Shown: positions 1-9,241 of the stretch, in pieces
Position numbering within the stretch: position 1 is the stretch's first letter
How the letters are laid out: every line of letters begins with the position of its first letter
Source: Streptomyces sp. 846.5
GTDB taxonomy: Bacteria; Actinomycetota; Actinomycetes; Streptomycetales; Streptomycetaceae
Assembly (NCBI RefSeq): GCF_004365705.1
Contig: NZ_SOBN01000001.1
Location: 2,652,001-2,716,000 of the forward strand
DNA length: 64,000 nt
Reading direction: 5' to 3'
Notes under the pieces: model-generated
Seen by the model: only the letters and a program-made list of their open reading frames with translations
Database searches by the model: none
Told to the model about the DNA's origin: nothing
Translations under genes and position numbers: made by a program

Positions 1-924
1 CAGCATCGGTGAGGAGTACTTGTTGCCGGCCCGCTGGACCACCGCGTGGAACAGGAACTGCTGGCTCTCCGCGGCCTTGGTGACCAGCGCCTCGTAGTTG
101 CCGTACACCTGCGGCCCGACGACGAAGGCGACGTCGGGGTCGCGGAAGTAGCCGAGGGTGCGCTCCAGGAAGTTGCCGTGCGGGACGTGGTCGGTGTCGA
201 CGCAGGCCAGGAAGTCGTAGTCGGCGCCGTGCGCGTCCAGCCAGCTGTTGTAGTTGCCGTGCTTGGTCCTGGCCCTGAAGTGGCCCTTGCGCTGGTTCCA
301 GCGCTCGACGCCCTTGCGGGAGAAGTGCCGCACGCCCAGCTCCTCGCACAGCGCCAGCATCTCGGGCTGGTCGCCCTCGTCCAGCAGCCAGACGTCGACC
401 GTGCCGCTGTGCCGGATCCTGCGGGCCGCGGCCAGCGTGGTCCTGACCATCGCGATGGGTTCCTTGCCGGGCACGCAGGCGGTGACGAAGGCGACCCTGG
501 TGCCGGACTTCGGGCGCACCGGTACCGGGTCGCGGGCGAACAGGGTGCCGTGGACGTTGGAGACGATCTGCAGCAGCCGGAAGGTCTCGATCAGCACGAT
601 GGTGCCGAGCACCACCTTGTCCATGACGCGGAGCCAGGTGCGCGGGTCGAAGGGGCGCTGGGACCAGTTCTGCGGCAGCAGCATCCAGACCAGCAGCGCG
701 AGCTCGGCCAGCGGGGCGAGCAGCATCATCACCCAGAGCCTGATCCGCTTGTCGGTGCGGCTGAGCAGGCTGCGGTACTCGACCCGGTAGGGCCGGTCGG
801 CGGCCGGCTCGGTCACCGGCCCCGCGAGATGGCTGTACCGGGCGTAGTCGTAGACCGGAGCGGTGGCCTGATCCGTTGTGGGCGGCCCGGTGGATACCTC
901 TGCCGCAGCTGAAACCTGTGTCAT
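1..924 (-). CDS. Glycosyltransferase family 2 (cellulose synthase-like), C-terminus cut by window edge
   Basis: The first 308 residues of a processive family 2 glycosyltransferase are present; the frame is open to base 1. An ATG at 924 is preceded by a GGGGAGG ribosome site. A hydrophilic N-terminus is followed by hydrophobic stretches at about residues 65-82 and 103-118, then a GT-A nucleotide-sugar domain with the acidic motifs DEGDQPE and DTDHVP and the segment NQRKGHFRARTKHGNYN, as in cellulose-synthase-like enzymes. The family polymerises beta-glucans from UDP-glucose at the membrane. In Streptomyces a CslA-type enzyme acts at hyphal tips; whether this is that ortholog cannot be told from the part seen. 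The catalytic ED and QxxRW motifs lie outside the window. It follows smc on the same strand after a 370-bp gap, so it probably has its own promoter. Confidence 0.8.
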   Translation of the reverse strand, partial: MTQVSAAAEVSTGPPTTDQATAPVYDYARYSHLAGPVTEPAADRPYRVEYRSLLSRTDKRIRLWVMMLLAPLAELALLVWMLLPQNWSQRPFDPRTWLRVMDKVVLGTIVLIETFRLLQIVSNVHGTLFARDPVPVRPKSGTRVAFVTACVPGKEPIAMVRTTLAAARRIRHSGTVDVWLLDEGDQPEMLALCEELGVRHFSRKGVERWNQRKGHFRARTKHGNYNSWLDAHGADYDFLACVDTDHVPHGNFLERTLGYFRDPDVAFVVGPQVYGNYEALVTKAAESQQFLFHAVVQRAGNKYSSPML

Positions 925-1293
925 CCGTGCCTCCCCCATGCCGACGCCCTGTGCGCGGCGAAAACCGGCGTAGTTCGACCCCGGGCATGGCGGTGCACGG
1001 CAGCGACAGCTGCCCTCCCCGTACTGGATCCCCCCGCGCGAGCGCGCACACAGAGAATGCAGCGCAAGCGAATTCGACCAGACCCCCGTCGACGCCCGGA
1101 CGGTTCCCCGCCCCCGCGCCGACACCCCCTTGCCCCCAAGGTGTTGCTCTTTCACCCTAGCCAAGATGTCAGAGTGTCACCTGGCGATTACAGAAAGGTG
1201 ACCCAAGTCTTTCTCCGGTGCTACGGCCAACGCACGGGCGGCCCGTCAGCACAATCAGCCCCACGGGGACCAGATTCGCTGTCCGGCCACCGC
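925..1293. other. Intergenic region between smc and the glycosyltransferase
   Basis: This stretch has no convincing gene. It holds an inverted repeat GTCACC/GGTGAC (1176-1181 and 1197-1202). On the minus strand a TAGGGT hexamer follows about 15 bases after GTGACA, which could be the promoter of the glycosyltransferase with a leader of about 230 nt. No riboswitch core that I can defend was found. Confidence 0.4.
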
Positions 1294-4200
1294 TCAGACG
1301 CCCTGCTGGGCGGGCACGACCCGGCGCGGGGGCTTCCTCGGCTCGTCCCGCAGCCGCTGGCTGATCACCTGGGAGATGCCGTCGCCGCGCATGGAAACCC
1401 CGTAGAGCGCGTCGGCGCACTCCATGGTGAGCTTCTGATGGGTGATCACGATCAGCTGGGAGCTGTCCCGCAGCTCCTCCATCAGGCCGATCAGCCGGCG
1501 CAGGTTGGTCTCGTCCAGCGCCGCCTCGACCTCGTCCATCACATAGAACGGGCTGGGCCTGGCCTTGAAGATGGAGACCAGCAGCGCGACGGCGGTGAGC
1601 GAGCGCTCGCCGCCGGAGAGCAGCGAGAGCCGCTTGACCTTCTTCCCCGGCGGCCTGGCCTCCACCTCGATGCCGGTGGTCAGCATGTTGTCGGGGTCGG
1701 TGAGGACCAGCCGGCCCTCGCCGCCGGGGAACAGCCGCGAGAACACGCCCTCGAACTGCGCCGCGGTGTCGTGGTAGGCAGCGGTGAACACCTGCTCCAC
1801 CCGCTCGTCCACCTCCTTGACGACGGTGAGCAGGTCGCGCCGGGTGGACTTCAGGTCCTCCAGCTGCTCGCTGAGGAACTGGTGCCGCTCCTCCAGCGCC
1901 GCGAACTCCTCCAGTGCCAACGGATTGACCTTGCCGAGCTGGGTGTACGCCTTCTCCGCGGCGCGCAGCCGCTTCTCCTGCTCGGCCCGGTCGTACGGGC
2001 GGGGCTCAGCGCCCTCCGCCTCGTCGGACGCCGGCACCAGCTGGTCGGGGCCGTACTCGGCGAGCAGCCCGTCGGCCTCGATGCCGTGCTCCTCCAGCGC
2101 CTTGGCCTCCAACTGCTCTATCCGCAGCCGCTTCTCCGCGCGCAGCACCTCGTCGCGGTGGACCGAGTCGGTCAGCCGGTCCAGCTCGGCCTTGAGCTCG
2201 CGGCTGCGGACCCGCTGCTGCGACAGCTCGGCGTCATGGACCGCGCGCTCCTGCTCGGCCCGCTCCTTCTCCAGGGCCGCCGTCGCCAGCGACGCCTCGA
2301 CGGCGGTGAGCAACTGCCGGGCGCCGTCGCCGACTGCGGTGGCGACCAGCGCCTCCGCCCGCAGCCGCTGCTGCCGCTGGGCGGCGCGGGCCCGGGCCTC
2401 GCGCTCGGCGCGGGCGCCGCGGTCCAGCGAGTCCGCCCGGCCGGCGAGGCCGCGCACCCGCTCCTCATGGGTCCGGACCGAGAGCCTGGCCTCCATCTCG
2501 GCCTGCCGGCACTGCGCCGAGGCCTCGGCGAGGCGGTCCCGCTCACCGGTGTCGGGCTCCTCGTCGGCAGGAATCTCCTCCGCGGTCAGCAGCCGCTCGC
2601 TGAGCTCGGCGAGCTCGGCCTCGGCCTGCTCCAGCGCCGCCTCGGCCTTCGCCGCCGCCGCGCCGAGCCGCTCGGCCTCGCCGGCCGCGCCGCGGGCCTG
2701 GCCGCCGAGCCGCCCCAGTTGCTGGGCCACCGCGGACTTCTCCTTCTCGGCGGCCCGGCGGCGGGCGGCCAGCGCCTCGGCCTCGGCCGCCAGCTCCCGG
2801 CGGCGCGCGGTGGCCTGCTCCAGCGCGGTCGCGAGCGCCTCCCGTCGCCCCGACAGTTCCTCCAACGCGGCGGTAGCCTCGTCCACCGCGGCCTGGGTCT
2901 CCAGCAGGCTCGGCGCGGCGGCGGAGCCTCCGTACGCGAAACCCCGTCCGAGCAGATCGCCCTCGGCGGTCACCGCCGTCACCCCGGGACGGGAGCCGAC
3001 CAGCGCCTCGGCCTCCGCCAGGCCCGCGACCAGCACATAGCCGCGCAGCAACCCGCGCACGACGCCGACCAGCTCCGCCGGACCGTCCACGCACCCGGCG
3101 AGCCCGTCCCCGTCCTCACGAAGAGCGCCACCGTCCGCTGCACCGGAGGCGATCAGCAGGCCGGCCCGGCCCGCGTCCTCCTTGCGCAGCAGGCGAAGCG
3201 CCTCCACCGCCGTGCCGACGCCGTCCACCGCGACCGCGTCGGCCGCGTGGCCCAGCGCCGCCGCGACCGCCGCCTCCGCGCCCGGACGGACCGACAGCAG
3301 CGAGGCCGCCGAGCCGAGCACTCCGCCCAGTCCGTCGCCGGGGCCCCGCTCCCCCGCCGCCAGCAGCGCGCCGCTGCCGTCCTTGCGGCGCAGGCCCAGC
3401 GCCAGTGCCTCCCGACGCGCCGTCAGCCCGGCGCGTTCACGCTCCACCGAGGCCAGCTCCTCGCGGGCCCGCGACTGCGCCTCCTCCGCCTCGCCCAACG
3501 CCGTCCGCACCTCGGCGAGCTGGGCCTCGGCCTCCGCGTCGCCCGCCTCGACCCCGTCGACCTGTGCCTTGAGCAGCTCGTACTCCTCGGCGGCGGCCTC
3601 CGCCCGCTCCCGGGCGCCGTCCCTCGCCTCGGCGAGCCGACCGATCTCCTCGCCCGCGCCGACCGCGCGCGACCGCGCCGCGGCGACCCTGCCCTGCAGC
3701 CGGGCCAGCCCCTCCCGGCGGTCGGCCAGCGCGCGGGCGGCCGCGCGCAGCCGCTGCTCCTCCCCCGCCAGCTCCCGTTCCAGCTCCCCTCGCCGCTCCA
3801 CCGTCTCGGCGAGCGCGTACGACGCCTCCTCCAGCGCCTCCTTGAGCTCGGCCTCCTCCTCACGGATCCGGGCCGCCTCGCGCTCCATCTCCTCCGGGTC
3901 CCGGCCGCGCCGCTCCTCGGTCTGCTGGCTGCGGGCGTGCCGGACCCGGGCCTCGGCCAACCCGACGGTGCCGCGGACCCGCTCCGCCAGCGCGGACAGT
4001 TCGAACCAGGTCTGCTGGGACTGCTCGACCCGCGGGCCCAGCTGGGCGACCTGCGCCTCCAGCACCGCCTCCCGCTGCTGAAGCGCCGTCAGCTCCTGCT
4101 CGACCCCGGAGCGCCGCAGCCGCAGCGCCATCTCGTCGGCGACCTCCTCCTCGACCGCCTTGCGCAGCGTCACCAGGTCGTCGGCGAGTATCCGCAGCCT

Positions 4201-4875
4201 GGCGTCGCGCAGATCGGCCTGGATGGTCGCCGCCCTGCGGGCGATCTGGGCCTGCCGGCCGAGCGGCTTGAGCTGCCGCCGCAGCTCGCCGACCAGGTCC
4301 TGCACCCGGGTCAGGTTGGCCTGCATCGCGTCCAGCTTCCGCAGCGCCTTCTCCTTGCGCTTGCGGTGCTTGAGGACGCCGGCGGCCTCCTCGATGAAGG
4401 CGCGCCGGCCCATCGGGTCGGCGTGCAGCACCGAGTCCAGCTGGCCCTGGCCGACGATGACGTGCATCTCACGGCCGATGCCGGAGTCGGACAGCAGTTC
4501 CTGGATGTCCAGCAGCCGGCAGGTGCTGCCGTTGATGGCGTACTCGCTGCCGCCGTTGCGGAACAGCGTCCGCGAGATGGTGACCTCGCTGTACTCGATG
4601 GGCAGCGCGCCGTCGCTGTTGTCGATGGTCAGCGCGACCTCGGCGCGGCCCAGCGGGGTGCGTCCGCTGGTGCCGGCGAAGATGACGTCCTCCATCTTGC
4701 CGCCGCGCAGGGACTTGGCGCCCTGCTCGCCCATCACCCAGGACAGCGCGTCGACGACATTGGACTTGCCGGAGCCGTTCGGGCCGACCACGCAGGTGAT
4801 CCCCGGCTCAAAGCGGAGAGTGGTCGCCGAGGCGAAGGACTTGAACCCACGCAGCGTGAGGCTCTTGAGATGCAC
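1294..4875 (-). CDS. smc: Chromosome segregation ATPase SMC
   Basis: A full-length SMC protein of 1193 residues, the usual size. Visible parts: Walker A GPNGSGKS at residues 31-38, a long Glu/Arg/Ala-rich coiled coil, a Gly-rich hinge near the middle, a second coiled coil, the ABC signature LSGGERS at about 1086 and Walker B FYVMDE at 1110-1115. SMC dimers with ScpA and ScpB form the condensin that organises and separates chromosomes; in sporulating actinomycetes this matters most when aerial hyphae septate. The ATG at 4875 starts the standard MHLKSLTLRGFKSF N-terminus. The gene lies downstream of the small coiled-coil gene and acylphosphatase gene on the same strand. Confidence 0.97.
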   Translation of the reverse strand: MHLKSLTLRGFKSFASATTLRFEPGITCVVGPNGSGKSNVVDALSWVMGEQGAKSLRGGKMEDVIFAGTSGRTPLGRAEVALTIDNSDGALPIEYSEVTISRTLFRNGGSEYAINGSTCRLLDIQELLSDSGIGREMHVIVGQGQLDSVLHADPMGRRAFIEEAAGVLKHRKRKEKALRKLDAMQANLTRVQDLVGELRRQLKPLGRQAQIARRAATIQADLRDARLRILADDLVTLRKAVEEEVADEMALRLRRSGVEQELTALQQREAVLEAQVAQLGPRVEQSQQTWFELSALAERVRGTVGLAEARVRHARSQQTEERRGRDPEEMEREAARIREEEAELKEALEEASYALAETVERRGELERELAGEEQRLRAAARALADRREGLARLQGRVAAARSRAVGAGEEIGRLAEARDGARERAEAAAEEYELLKAQVDGVEAGDAEAEAQLAEVRTALGEAEEAQSRAREELASVERERAGLTARREALALGLRRKDGSGALLAAGERGPGDGLGGVLGSAASLLSVRPGAEAAVAAALGHAADAVAVDGVGTAVEALRLLRKEDAGRAGLLIASGAADGGALREDGDGLAGCVDGPAELVGVVRGLLRGYVLVAGLAEAEALVGSRPGVTAVTAEGDLLGRGFAYGGSAAAPSLLETQAAVDEATAALEELSGRREALATALEQATARRRELAAEAEALAARRRAAEKEKSAVAQQLGRLGGQARGAAGEAERLGAAAAKAEAALEQAEAELAELSERLLTAEEIPADEEPDTGERDRLAEASAQCRQAEMEARLSVRTHEERVRGLAGRADSLDRGARAEREARARAAQRQQRLRAEALVATAVGDGARQLLTAVEASLATAALEKERAEQERAVHDAELSQQRVRSRELKAELDRLTDSVHRDEVLRAEKRLRIEQLEAKALEEHGIEADGLLAEYGPDQLVPASDEAEGAEPRPYDRAEQEKRLRAAEKAYTQLGKVNPLALEEFAALEERHQFLSEQLEDLKSTRRDLLTVVKEVDERVEQVFTAAYHDTAAQFEGVFSRLFPGGEGRLVLTDPDNMLTTGIEVEARPPGKKVKRLSLLSGGERSLTAVALLVSIFKARPSPFYVMDEVEAALDETNLRRLIGLMEELRDSSQLIVITHQKLTMECADALYGVSMRGDGISQVISQRLRDEPRKPPRRVVPAQQGV

Positions 4876-5158
4876 GCCCTGAACCTTCCGCCGGGAGAAC
4901 CACGCCTTTGCGGAACTCTATCCGGGAGCGGTGCGCCGACCAGGGGACGCGCCAGTTGGTTTCACCTGCGCAGGCAAGGGGCATCTCAGGAACACAGAGC
5001 AACGGGCAGCGCACAACGGGGTCGATCACAGGGGTGGAAATGACGAAGGGACGCCACGATGGGCGTCCCTTGCACTATCTGTCAGTCGGTGCCGCCGGAT
5101 TCGACCGGACCAGTTCGACCGGGACCAGGGAGTTGCGGACCCCGGGCCGGCGATCGGA

Positions 5159-5362
5159 TCAGGAATAGGCGGGTACCGGCTGGGCTGCGTCGATGCTGCG
5201 GAGCAGCTGCTCGTGGTCCGCGACGGCAGACAGCGCGTCGTTCTCGGCCTGCATCCGAACAAGCTCGGATTCCAGGTCCTGGACACGCTGCTGGAGACGT
5301 CGCATCTCGGAGAGCACGCGGGGGTCGGGGCCACCGACGTAACCGAGAAGCGCCTTTGCCAT
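5159..5362 (-). CDS. Small coiled-coil protein of unknown function
   Basis: A 67-residue protein starting MAKALLGYVGGPDPRVL. Residues 18-50 form heptads with hydrophobic a/d positions (RRLQQRVQDLESELVRMQ), so a short parallel coiled coil is likely. No signal peptide or membrane segment is visible. An ATG at 5362 is preceded by an AGGACC-type ribosome site. It sits between acylphosphatase and smc on the same strand. I do not recognise a function; the look is that of small actinobacterial orphan genes conserved by position rather than by known activity. Confidence 0.75.
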   Translation of the reverse strand: MAKALLGYVGGPDPRVLSEMRRLQQRVQDLESELVRMQAENDALSAVADHEQLLRSIDAAQPVPAYS

Positions 5363-5733
5363 GATGGATGGTCCTCCACGCTGAGTGACCGACCGATGAA
5401 GGTGGGGTCGTGGTTGGGATCACGCACTCGATGCCAGCCCTAGCAAGGCGGAACGGGGCCGAACGCCTTGGGCTGTACGTGCGGGTGCGCGGGTTTCCAG
5501 CGTCTCACCAAACGCGAAAACGGTCAACACGATCACAGCGTGCTACGCCGACCACATCGCCCGGGCAGTGGTTTTCCCACACTGCGGGCCGGTGGTACGG
5601 CCGAGTGACCACCGGTGGCCGGTCGATCACTGCTCGGTGCGGAGTTAACCACGGACCGGCTGGGAACGCAACCAATTGACAACGGCATGTGCATCGTTCC
5701 GGCCGCTGCCGGGAGCCGCCGGATCCGACGGAC
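5363..5733. other. Intergenic region upstream of the coiled-coil gene
   Basis: About 370 bases without a supportable gene. Minus-strand TTGACC near 5530 and plus-strand TTGACA near 5677 resemble -35 boxes, but neither has a convincing -10 at the right distance. I see no further structure. Confidence 0.3.
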
Positions 5734-6012
5734 TCAGCGGATGGCGAAGCCCAGGTAGCCGCCCTCCGGGCTGCCCCATATTTCGGTCACCCCGTCGACC
5801 CTGCCGGGCGTGTCGCCGTGCCGGAGCAGTTCCAGCAGTCGCCCGCAGTCCTCCCGGCTGCCCTCGGCCACCACCTGGACCCGGCCGTCGCCCAGGTTGG
5901 AGGCGTATCCGAGGAGGCCGATCTCCAGCGCCCGGGACCTGGTCCACCAGCGGAACCCGACCTGCTGAACGGCGCCGCGCACCCACGCGGTCATCCGGAC
6001 ATCCTCACTCAT
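5734..6012 (-). CDS. acyP: Acylphosphatase
   Basis: A 92-residue acylphosphatase, which hydrolyses carboxyl-phosphate bonds of acylphosphates such as acetyl phosphate or carbamoyl phosphate. The phosphate-binding loop [13 protein letters not shown] carries the catalytic Arg, and the catalytic Asn is in GYASNLGDG; the C-terminus (GGYLGFAIR) has the family look. The ATG at 6012 was chosen because GGGAGAA lies about 9 bases upstream and the protein then has the family length; an in-frame start at 6045 would add 11 residues that do not look conserved. It is divergent from the secreted CAP-domain gene. Confidence 0.92.
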   Translation of the reverse strand: MSEDVRMTAWVRGAVQQVGFRWWTRSRALEIGLLGYASNLGDGRVQVVAEGSREDCGRLLELLRHGDTPGRVDGVTEIWGSPEGGYLGFAIR

Positions 6013-6159
6013 ATGCGGCATTCTCCCATCGCCGTCTACGCGCACTTCCCACGCGACGCACCCCTATGCTCTACGCTCCCCATCATCACCCGTTCGGGTG
6101 AGCAGCAACGCGAGTCCAGTTACCGGTCGGGGGGCCGAGGAAGAGGGACGGCACCTGAC

Positions 6160-7110
6160 ATGCCCCGTCACGCGCAGGGATCTCAGACGCAAGACCCCGA
6201 GCCGGCTTCGCATTCGCACCGGCGCGGTTCGCACGGGGCGACGTCACACCGCAGGGCCGCACCGTCAGCGCCGTCGCGGCCCTCACGCAGACGGCAGCAG
6301 CAGCGCAGCCGGATGCCGCGCAGCCTGCTGGCCGTCACCGCCACCGCGCTGGCCGTGGGGGCGGGCGGGATGTTCAGCGGAGTACTGCCGCTGCCGCCGG
6401 GGATGACCGCAAGCCTGGTGGTAGCCGGGGATCCGGCCAGTGCCAAGCCGGTGGCCACCATCGGGACGGCCCGGACCCCGAAACCGGCCGGCAGCACCTT
6501 CCGGGCTTCTGGCGGGACCAGCACCCGGGACACGGCACGACCGTCGCTCGCGCCGAGCACCGGCGCCCCCTCGGCGAGCGCGTCCGCCACGGCGTCGACC
6601 TCCCCCAGTGCCTCGGCCTCCGCGAGCGCCACCGCGTCGGCGACGCCGTCGGCTTCCGCGAGCGCCGCGTCGGCCAGCGCCTCGGCCTCGGTCCCCGTGA
6701 CCACAGCCACCGGTGGCGCGACCACGGCCATGACCGCGGCCGAGGACCAGGTCCTGGCCCTGGTCAACGTCCAGCGCGTGGCCAACGGCTGTGCCGCGCT
6801 CAGCTACTCGGGGCCGCTCACCGTGCTGGCCCAGAACTTCAGCGCCGAGATGGCCACCCTCAAGTTCTTCGACCACACCGACCCGCACGGCAAGACGCCC
6901 TGGGACCGGGCCAATGGTCTGGGCATCTCCAACCTCGGCGGCGAGAACATAGCCATGGGCCAGCAGACCCCGGAGGACGTGATGGCCGCCTGGATGAAGA
7001 GTCCGGGGCACCGCGCCAACATCCTCGACTGCGCCTACCACTCGCTCGGTGTCGGGGTGTACTACGCCTCCAGCGGCGGCCCGTGGTGGACCCAGGACTT
7101 CGGCTTCTAG
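6160..7110 (+). CDS. Secreted CAP/SCP-domain protein
   Basis: A 316-residue exported protein. A long basic N-region (about residues 1-48) precedes a hydrophobic segment SLLAVTATALAVGAGGMF, so it is a signal peptide or signal anchor. A Ser/Ala/Thr/Pro-rich linker follows (about 95-190), then a C-terminal CAP (SCP/PR1, DUF-free cysteine-rich secretory protein type) domain with the family residues in FFDHTDPHGKTPWDR, GGENIAMG and SPGHRANIL, ending GGPWWTQDFGF. Bacterial CAP proteins are extracellular; their activity is generally unknown. The ATG at 6160 follows an AGGAAGAGGGA purine tract; an earlier in-frame start at 5689 would overlap acylphosphatase and is rejected. A small hairpin CACCCG/CGGGTG lies near 6090. 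Confidence 0.88.
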   Translation: MPRHAQGSQTQDPEPASHSHRRGSHGATSHRRAAPSAPSRPSRRRQQQRSRMPRSLLAVTATALAVGAGGMFSGVLPLPPGMTASLVVAGDPASAKPVATIGTARTPKPAGSTFRASGGTSTRDTARPSLAPSTGAPSASASATASTSPSASASASATASATPSASASAASASASASVPVTTATGGATTAMTAAEDQVLALVNVQRVANGCAALSYSGPLTVLAQNFSAEMATLKFFDHTDPHGKTPWDRANGLGISNLGGENIAMGQQTPEDVMAAWMKSPGHRANILDCAYHSLGVGVYYASSGGPWWTQDFGF

Positions 7111-7173
7111 CGCTCCGTCCAGTACTCCGTCGCATGGCAGGCTGGTCGCAGGGCGACAGCTGACGGAGGAACG

Positions 7174-7938
7174 GTGCAGATCAGTCACACCAGTGAGGCG
7201 AGTCCGGACGCGGCCGCGAACGAGGACTTCGTCATCGCCTCGGAGCGCTTCGCGGTGGTCCTGGACGGCGCCACCGACAGCGGACTGCCCAACGGCTGCG
7301 TGCACGGGGTGGCCTGGCTGGCCGGTCGGCTGGGAGCGCAGCTGGCCGCCGTGCTGGTCGCCGAACCGGAGCTGGAGCTGCGCGCGGCGCTGCGCCAGGG
7401 GATCCTCAACACCCGTGCGCTGCACGCCGGCTGCGATCTGACCAATCCCAACAGCCCGTCCGCGACGATCGCCGTCGCCCGGGAGCGCGACGGGATGCTG
7501 GACTGCCTGGTGCTGGCGGACGCCGCCGTGGTGGTGGAGCGCCGCGACGGCGAGGTGGTCGAACTCACCGACGACCGGGTGGACCACCTCCCCGCGTACG
7601 ACCGCGAGTCGGTCAGTCGGCTGCGCAACGCCGAGGGCGGCTTCTGGGTGGCGGGCGCCGAACCCGCCGCCGCCGACCGGGCCCTGACGATCAGCCTGCC
7701 GCTGTCGGAGATCCGCCGCTTCCTGCTGGTCAGCGACGGGGTGTCGCGGCTGGTGGAGCGCTTCGGCTGGGGCTGGCGCGACGTCCTCGACCTGGTCGGG
7801 AAGCAGGGCCCGGCCGCCGCGGTGCGCGCCGTGCGCGAGGCCGAGCGGGCGATGCCCGAGGGCGGCTTCCGCGGCAAGCGGCACGACGACGCCACGGCGG
7901 CGTTCGGGACGACGTGGACGCGGCCGTTCGCAGCGTGA
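7174..7938 (+). CDS. PP2C-like (PPM family) serine/threonine phosphatase
   Basis: A 254-residue soluble protein with the metal-binding motif series of PPM phosphatases: NEDF near residue 20, VVLDGATD near 30, PSATIAV near 95, LVSDGVSRL near 190 and HDDATAAF near the C-terminus. These Asp residues would bind the two catalytic Mn/Mg ions. The usual DGHGG is replaced by DGATD, as in many divergent bacterial members, so activity should be tested. The GTG at 7174 is preceded by GGAGGA at ideal distance. It lies 63 bases after the CAP gene and before galM, all plus strand, possibly one transcript. The substrate is unknown. Confidence 0.75.
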   Translation: MQISHTSEASPDAAANEDFVIASERFAVVLDGATDSGLPNGCVHGVAWLAGRLGAQLAAVLVAEPELELRAALRQGILNTRALHAGCDLTNPNSPSATIAVARERDGMLDCLVLADAAVVVERRDGEVVELTDDRVDHLPAYDRESVSRLRNAEGGFWVAGAEPAAADRALTISLPLSEIRRFLLVSDGVSRLVERFGWGWRDVLDLVGKQGPAAAVRAVREAERAMPEGGFRGKRHDDATAAFGTTWTRPFAA

Positions 7939-8007
7939 AAATGTGGGGCTCGCGCACCCCGGCCCCCTCACGGCAGGTGCCGCGAGACCGGATCAGGAGT
8001 TCTGCCC

Positions 8008-9102
8008 TTGCTGTCCTCAGCCCAGTCCCACGCCCCCGTACGCGAACACTTCGGCGCCCTCGCGGACGGCACCCCGGTGCACCGGTGGATCCTCACCCAC
8101 GGCACCGGAACCACGGCAGGCGTCCTGGAGTACGGCGCCGTCCTGCACACCGTGCACCTCCCCGACGCGGTGAACGTCGTGCTCGGCCACCCGGACCTGG
8201 ACGGCTACCTCCGGGAGCGGCCCCCCTTCTTCGGCGCCACCATCGGCCGCTTCGGCAACCGGATAGCCGACGGCCGCTTCACCCTGGACGGCCGCACCCA
8301 CCAGGTGCCGCTCAGCGACACCCCGCGCCCCAACGCCCTGCACGGCGGCGACGAGGGGTTCGACGCCCGGCTGTGGTCGGCCGAGCCGGTCGAGGTACCC
8401 GGCGGCAGCGGCGTCGAGCTCACCCTGGTCAGCCCCGACGGCGACCAGGGCTTCCCCGGGACGTTGCAGGCCAGGGTGCGCTACAGCCTCTCCGACGGGC
8501 GGCTGCGCATCGACTATCGCGCCACCACCAGCGCCCCGACCGTGGTCAACCTGACCAACCACACCTATCTCAACCTGGCCGGCGAGGGCTCCGAGACCGT
8601 CCTCGACCATGAGCTCACCCTGGTCGCCTCGGCCTACCTCCCGGTCGACCGCGAGCTGCGACCGCTGGCCGGCGCGCCCGTCCCGGTCGCCGGGACGCCG
8701 TTCGACTTCGGCGCCGCGCGGACGCTGGGCGAGCGCATTCACGACGACGACGAGCAGCTGTCCATCGCCGGCGGCTACGACCACTGCTGGGCCCTGGACG
8801 GCGGCCGCACGGACGCTCCGCGGGTGGTCGCCGTGCTGCGGCATCCGGGCTCGGGGCGGGTGCTGACGCTCTCCACCACCGAACCCGGCATCCAGGTCTA
8901 CAGCGGCAACGGCCTCGACTCCACCCTGACCGGGCCGTCCGGGCGCCGCTACGGGCCGTACTCGGGCGTTGCCTTGGAGACCCAGCACTTCCCGGACTCT
9001 CCGAACCGCGGCGACTTTCCGTCGACGGTTTTGCGGCCGGGTGAGGAGTATCGCTCCAGCACGGTGTACGACTTCGCCGTGGCGGGGTCCCAGGGCAACT
9101 GA
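8008..9102 (+). CDS. galM: Aldose 1-epimerase (galactose mutarotase)
   Basis: A 364-residue GalM-fold protein that interconverts alpha and beta anomers of galactose/glucose, feeding the Leloir pathway. Family signatures: FFGATIGRFGNRIADG, NALHGG, the catalytic His in NHTYLNL (His185) and the catalytic Glu in LETQHFPDSPN (Glu324). The start is TTG at 8008 with GGAG nine bases upstream. No signal peptide is evident, so cytoplasmic. It converges on mutM; the gap is filled by a palindromic repeat that could end transcription from both sides. Confidence 0.92.
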   Translation: MLSSAQSHAPVREHFGALADGTPVHRWILTHGTGTTAGVLEYGAVLHTVHLPDAVNVVLGHPDLDGYLRERPPFFGATIGRFGNRIADGRFTLDGRTHQVPLSDTPRPNALHGGDEGFDARLWSAEPVEVPGGSGVELTLVSPDGDQGFPGTLQARVRYSLSDGRLRIDYRATTSAPTVVNLTNHTYLNLAGEGSETVLDHELTLVASAYLPVDRELRPLAGAPVPVAGTPFDFGAARTLGERIHDDDEQLSIAGGYDHCWALDGGRTDAPRVVAVLRHPGSGRVLTLSTTEPGIQVYSGNGLDSTLTGPSGRRYGPYSGVALETQHFPDSPNRGDFPSTVLRPGEEYRSSTVYDFAVAGSQGN

Positions 9103-9114
9103 AGGGCCGCGGGT

Positions 9115-9212
9115 GGCTTGTCGCGCAGTTCCCCGCGCCCCTGGGGGCTGCAACTGAACCGCTGTGGGTCAGTTGCACCCCCCTAGGGGCGCGGGAAACT
9201 GCGCGACAAACC
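9115..9212. repeat. Intergenic palindromic repeat, copy 1 (two arms)
   Basis: Left arm contains GTCGCGCAGTTCCCCGCGCC; right arm is its near-perfect inverse with a second nested pair, GCAACTG.../...CAGTTGC, in the centre. It folds into a long hairpin between the convergent genes galM and mutM, so it probably acts as a bidirectional terminator. The right flank CCATGCAGACGCCGCAG recurs at copy 3. Confidence 0.9.
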
Positions 9213-9241
9213 ATGCAGACGCCGCAGCCGAAAAGCCGACC

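Noticed and set aside
925-1160. Possible c-di-AMP (ydaO-type) riboswitch upstream of the glycosyltransferase (GCGGGGAACCG on the minus strand)
   Set aside because: Only one short motif fits; the GGGTGAATC element and the expected helices could not be found.
1057-5043. Very long open frame (1328 codons) on the plus strand opposite smc
   Set aside because: It is an antisense artefact of high GC; the peptide is Leu/Arg/Gly-rich without domains, while the minus strand encodes a complete SMC.
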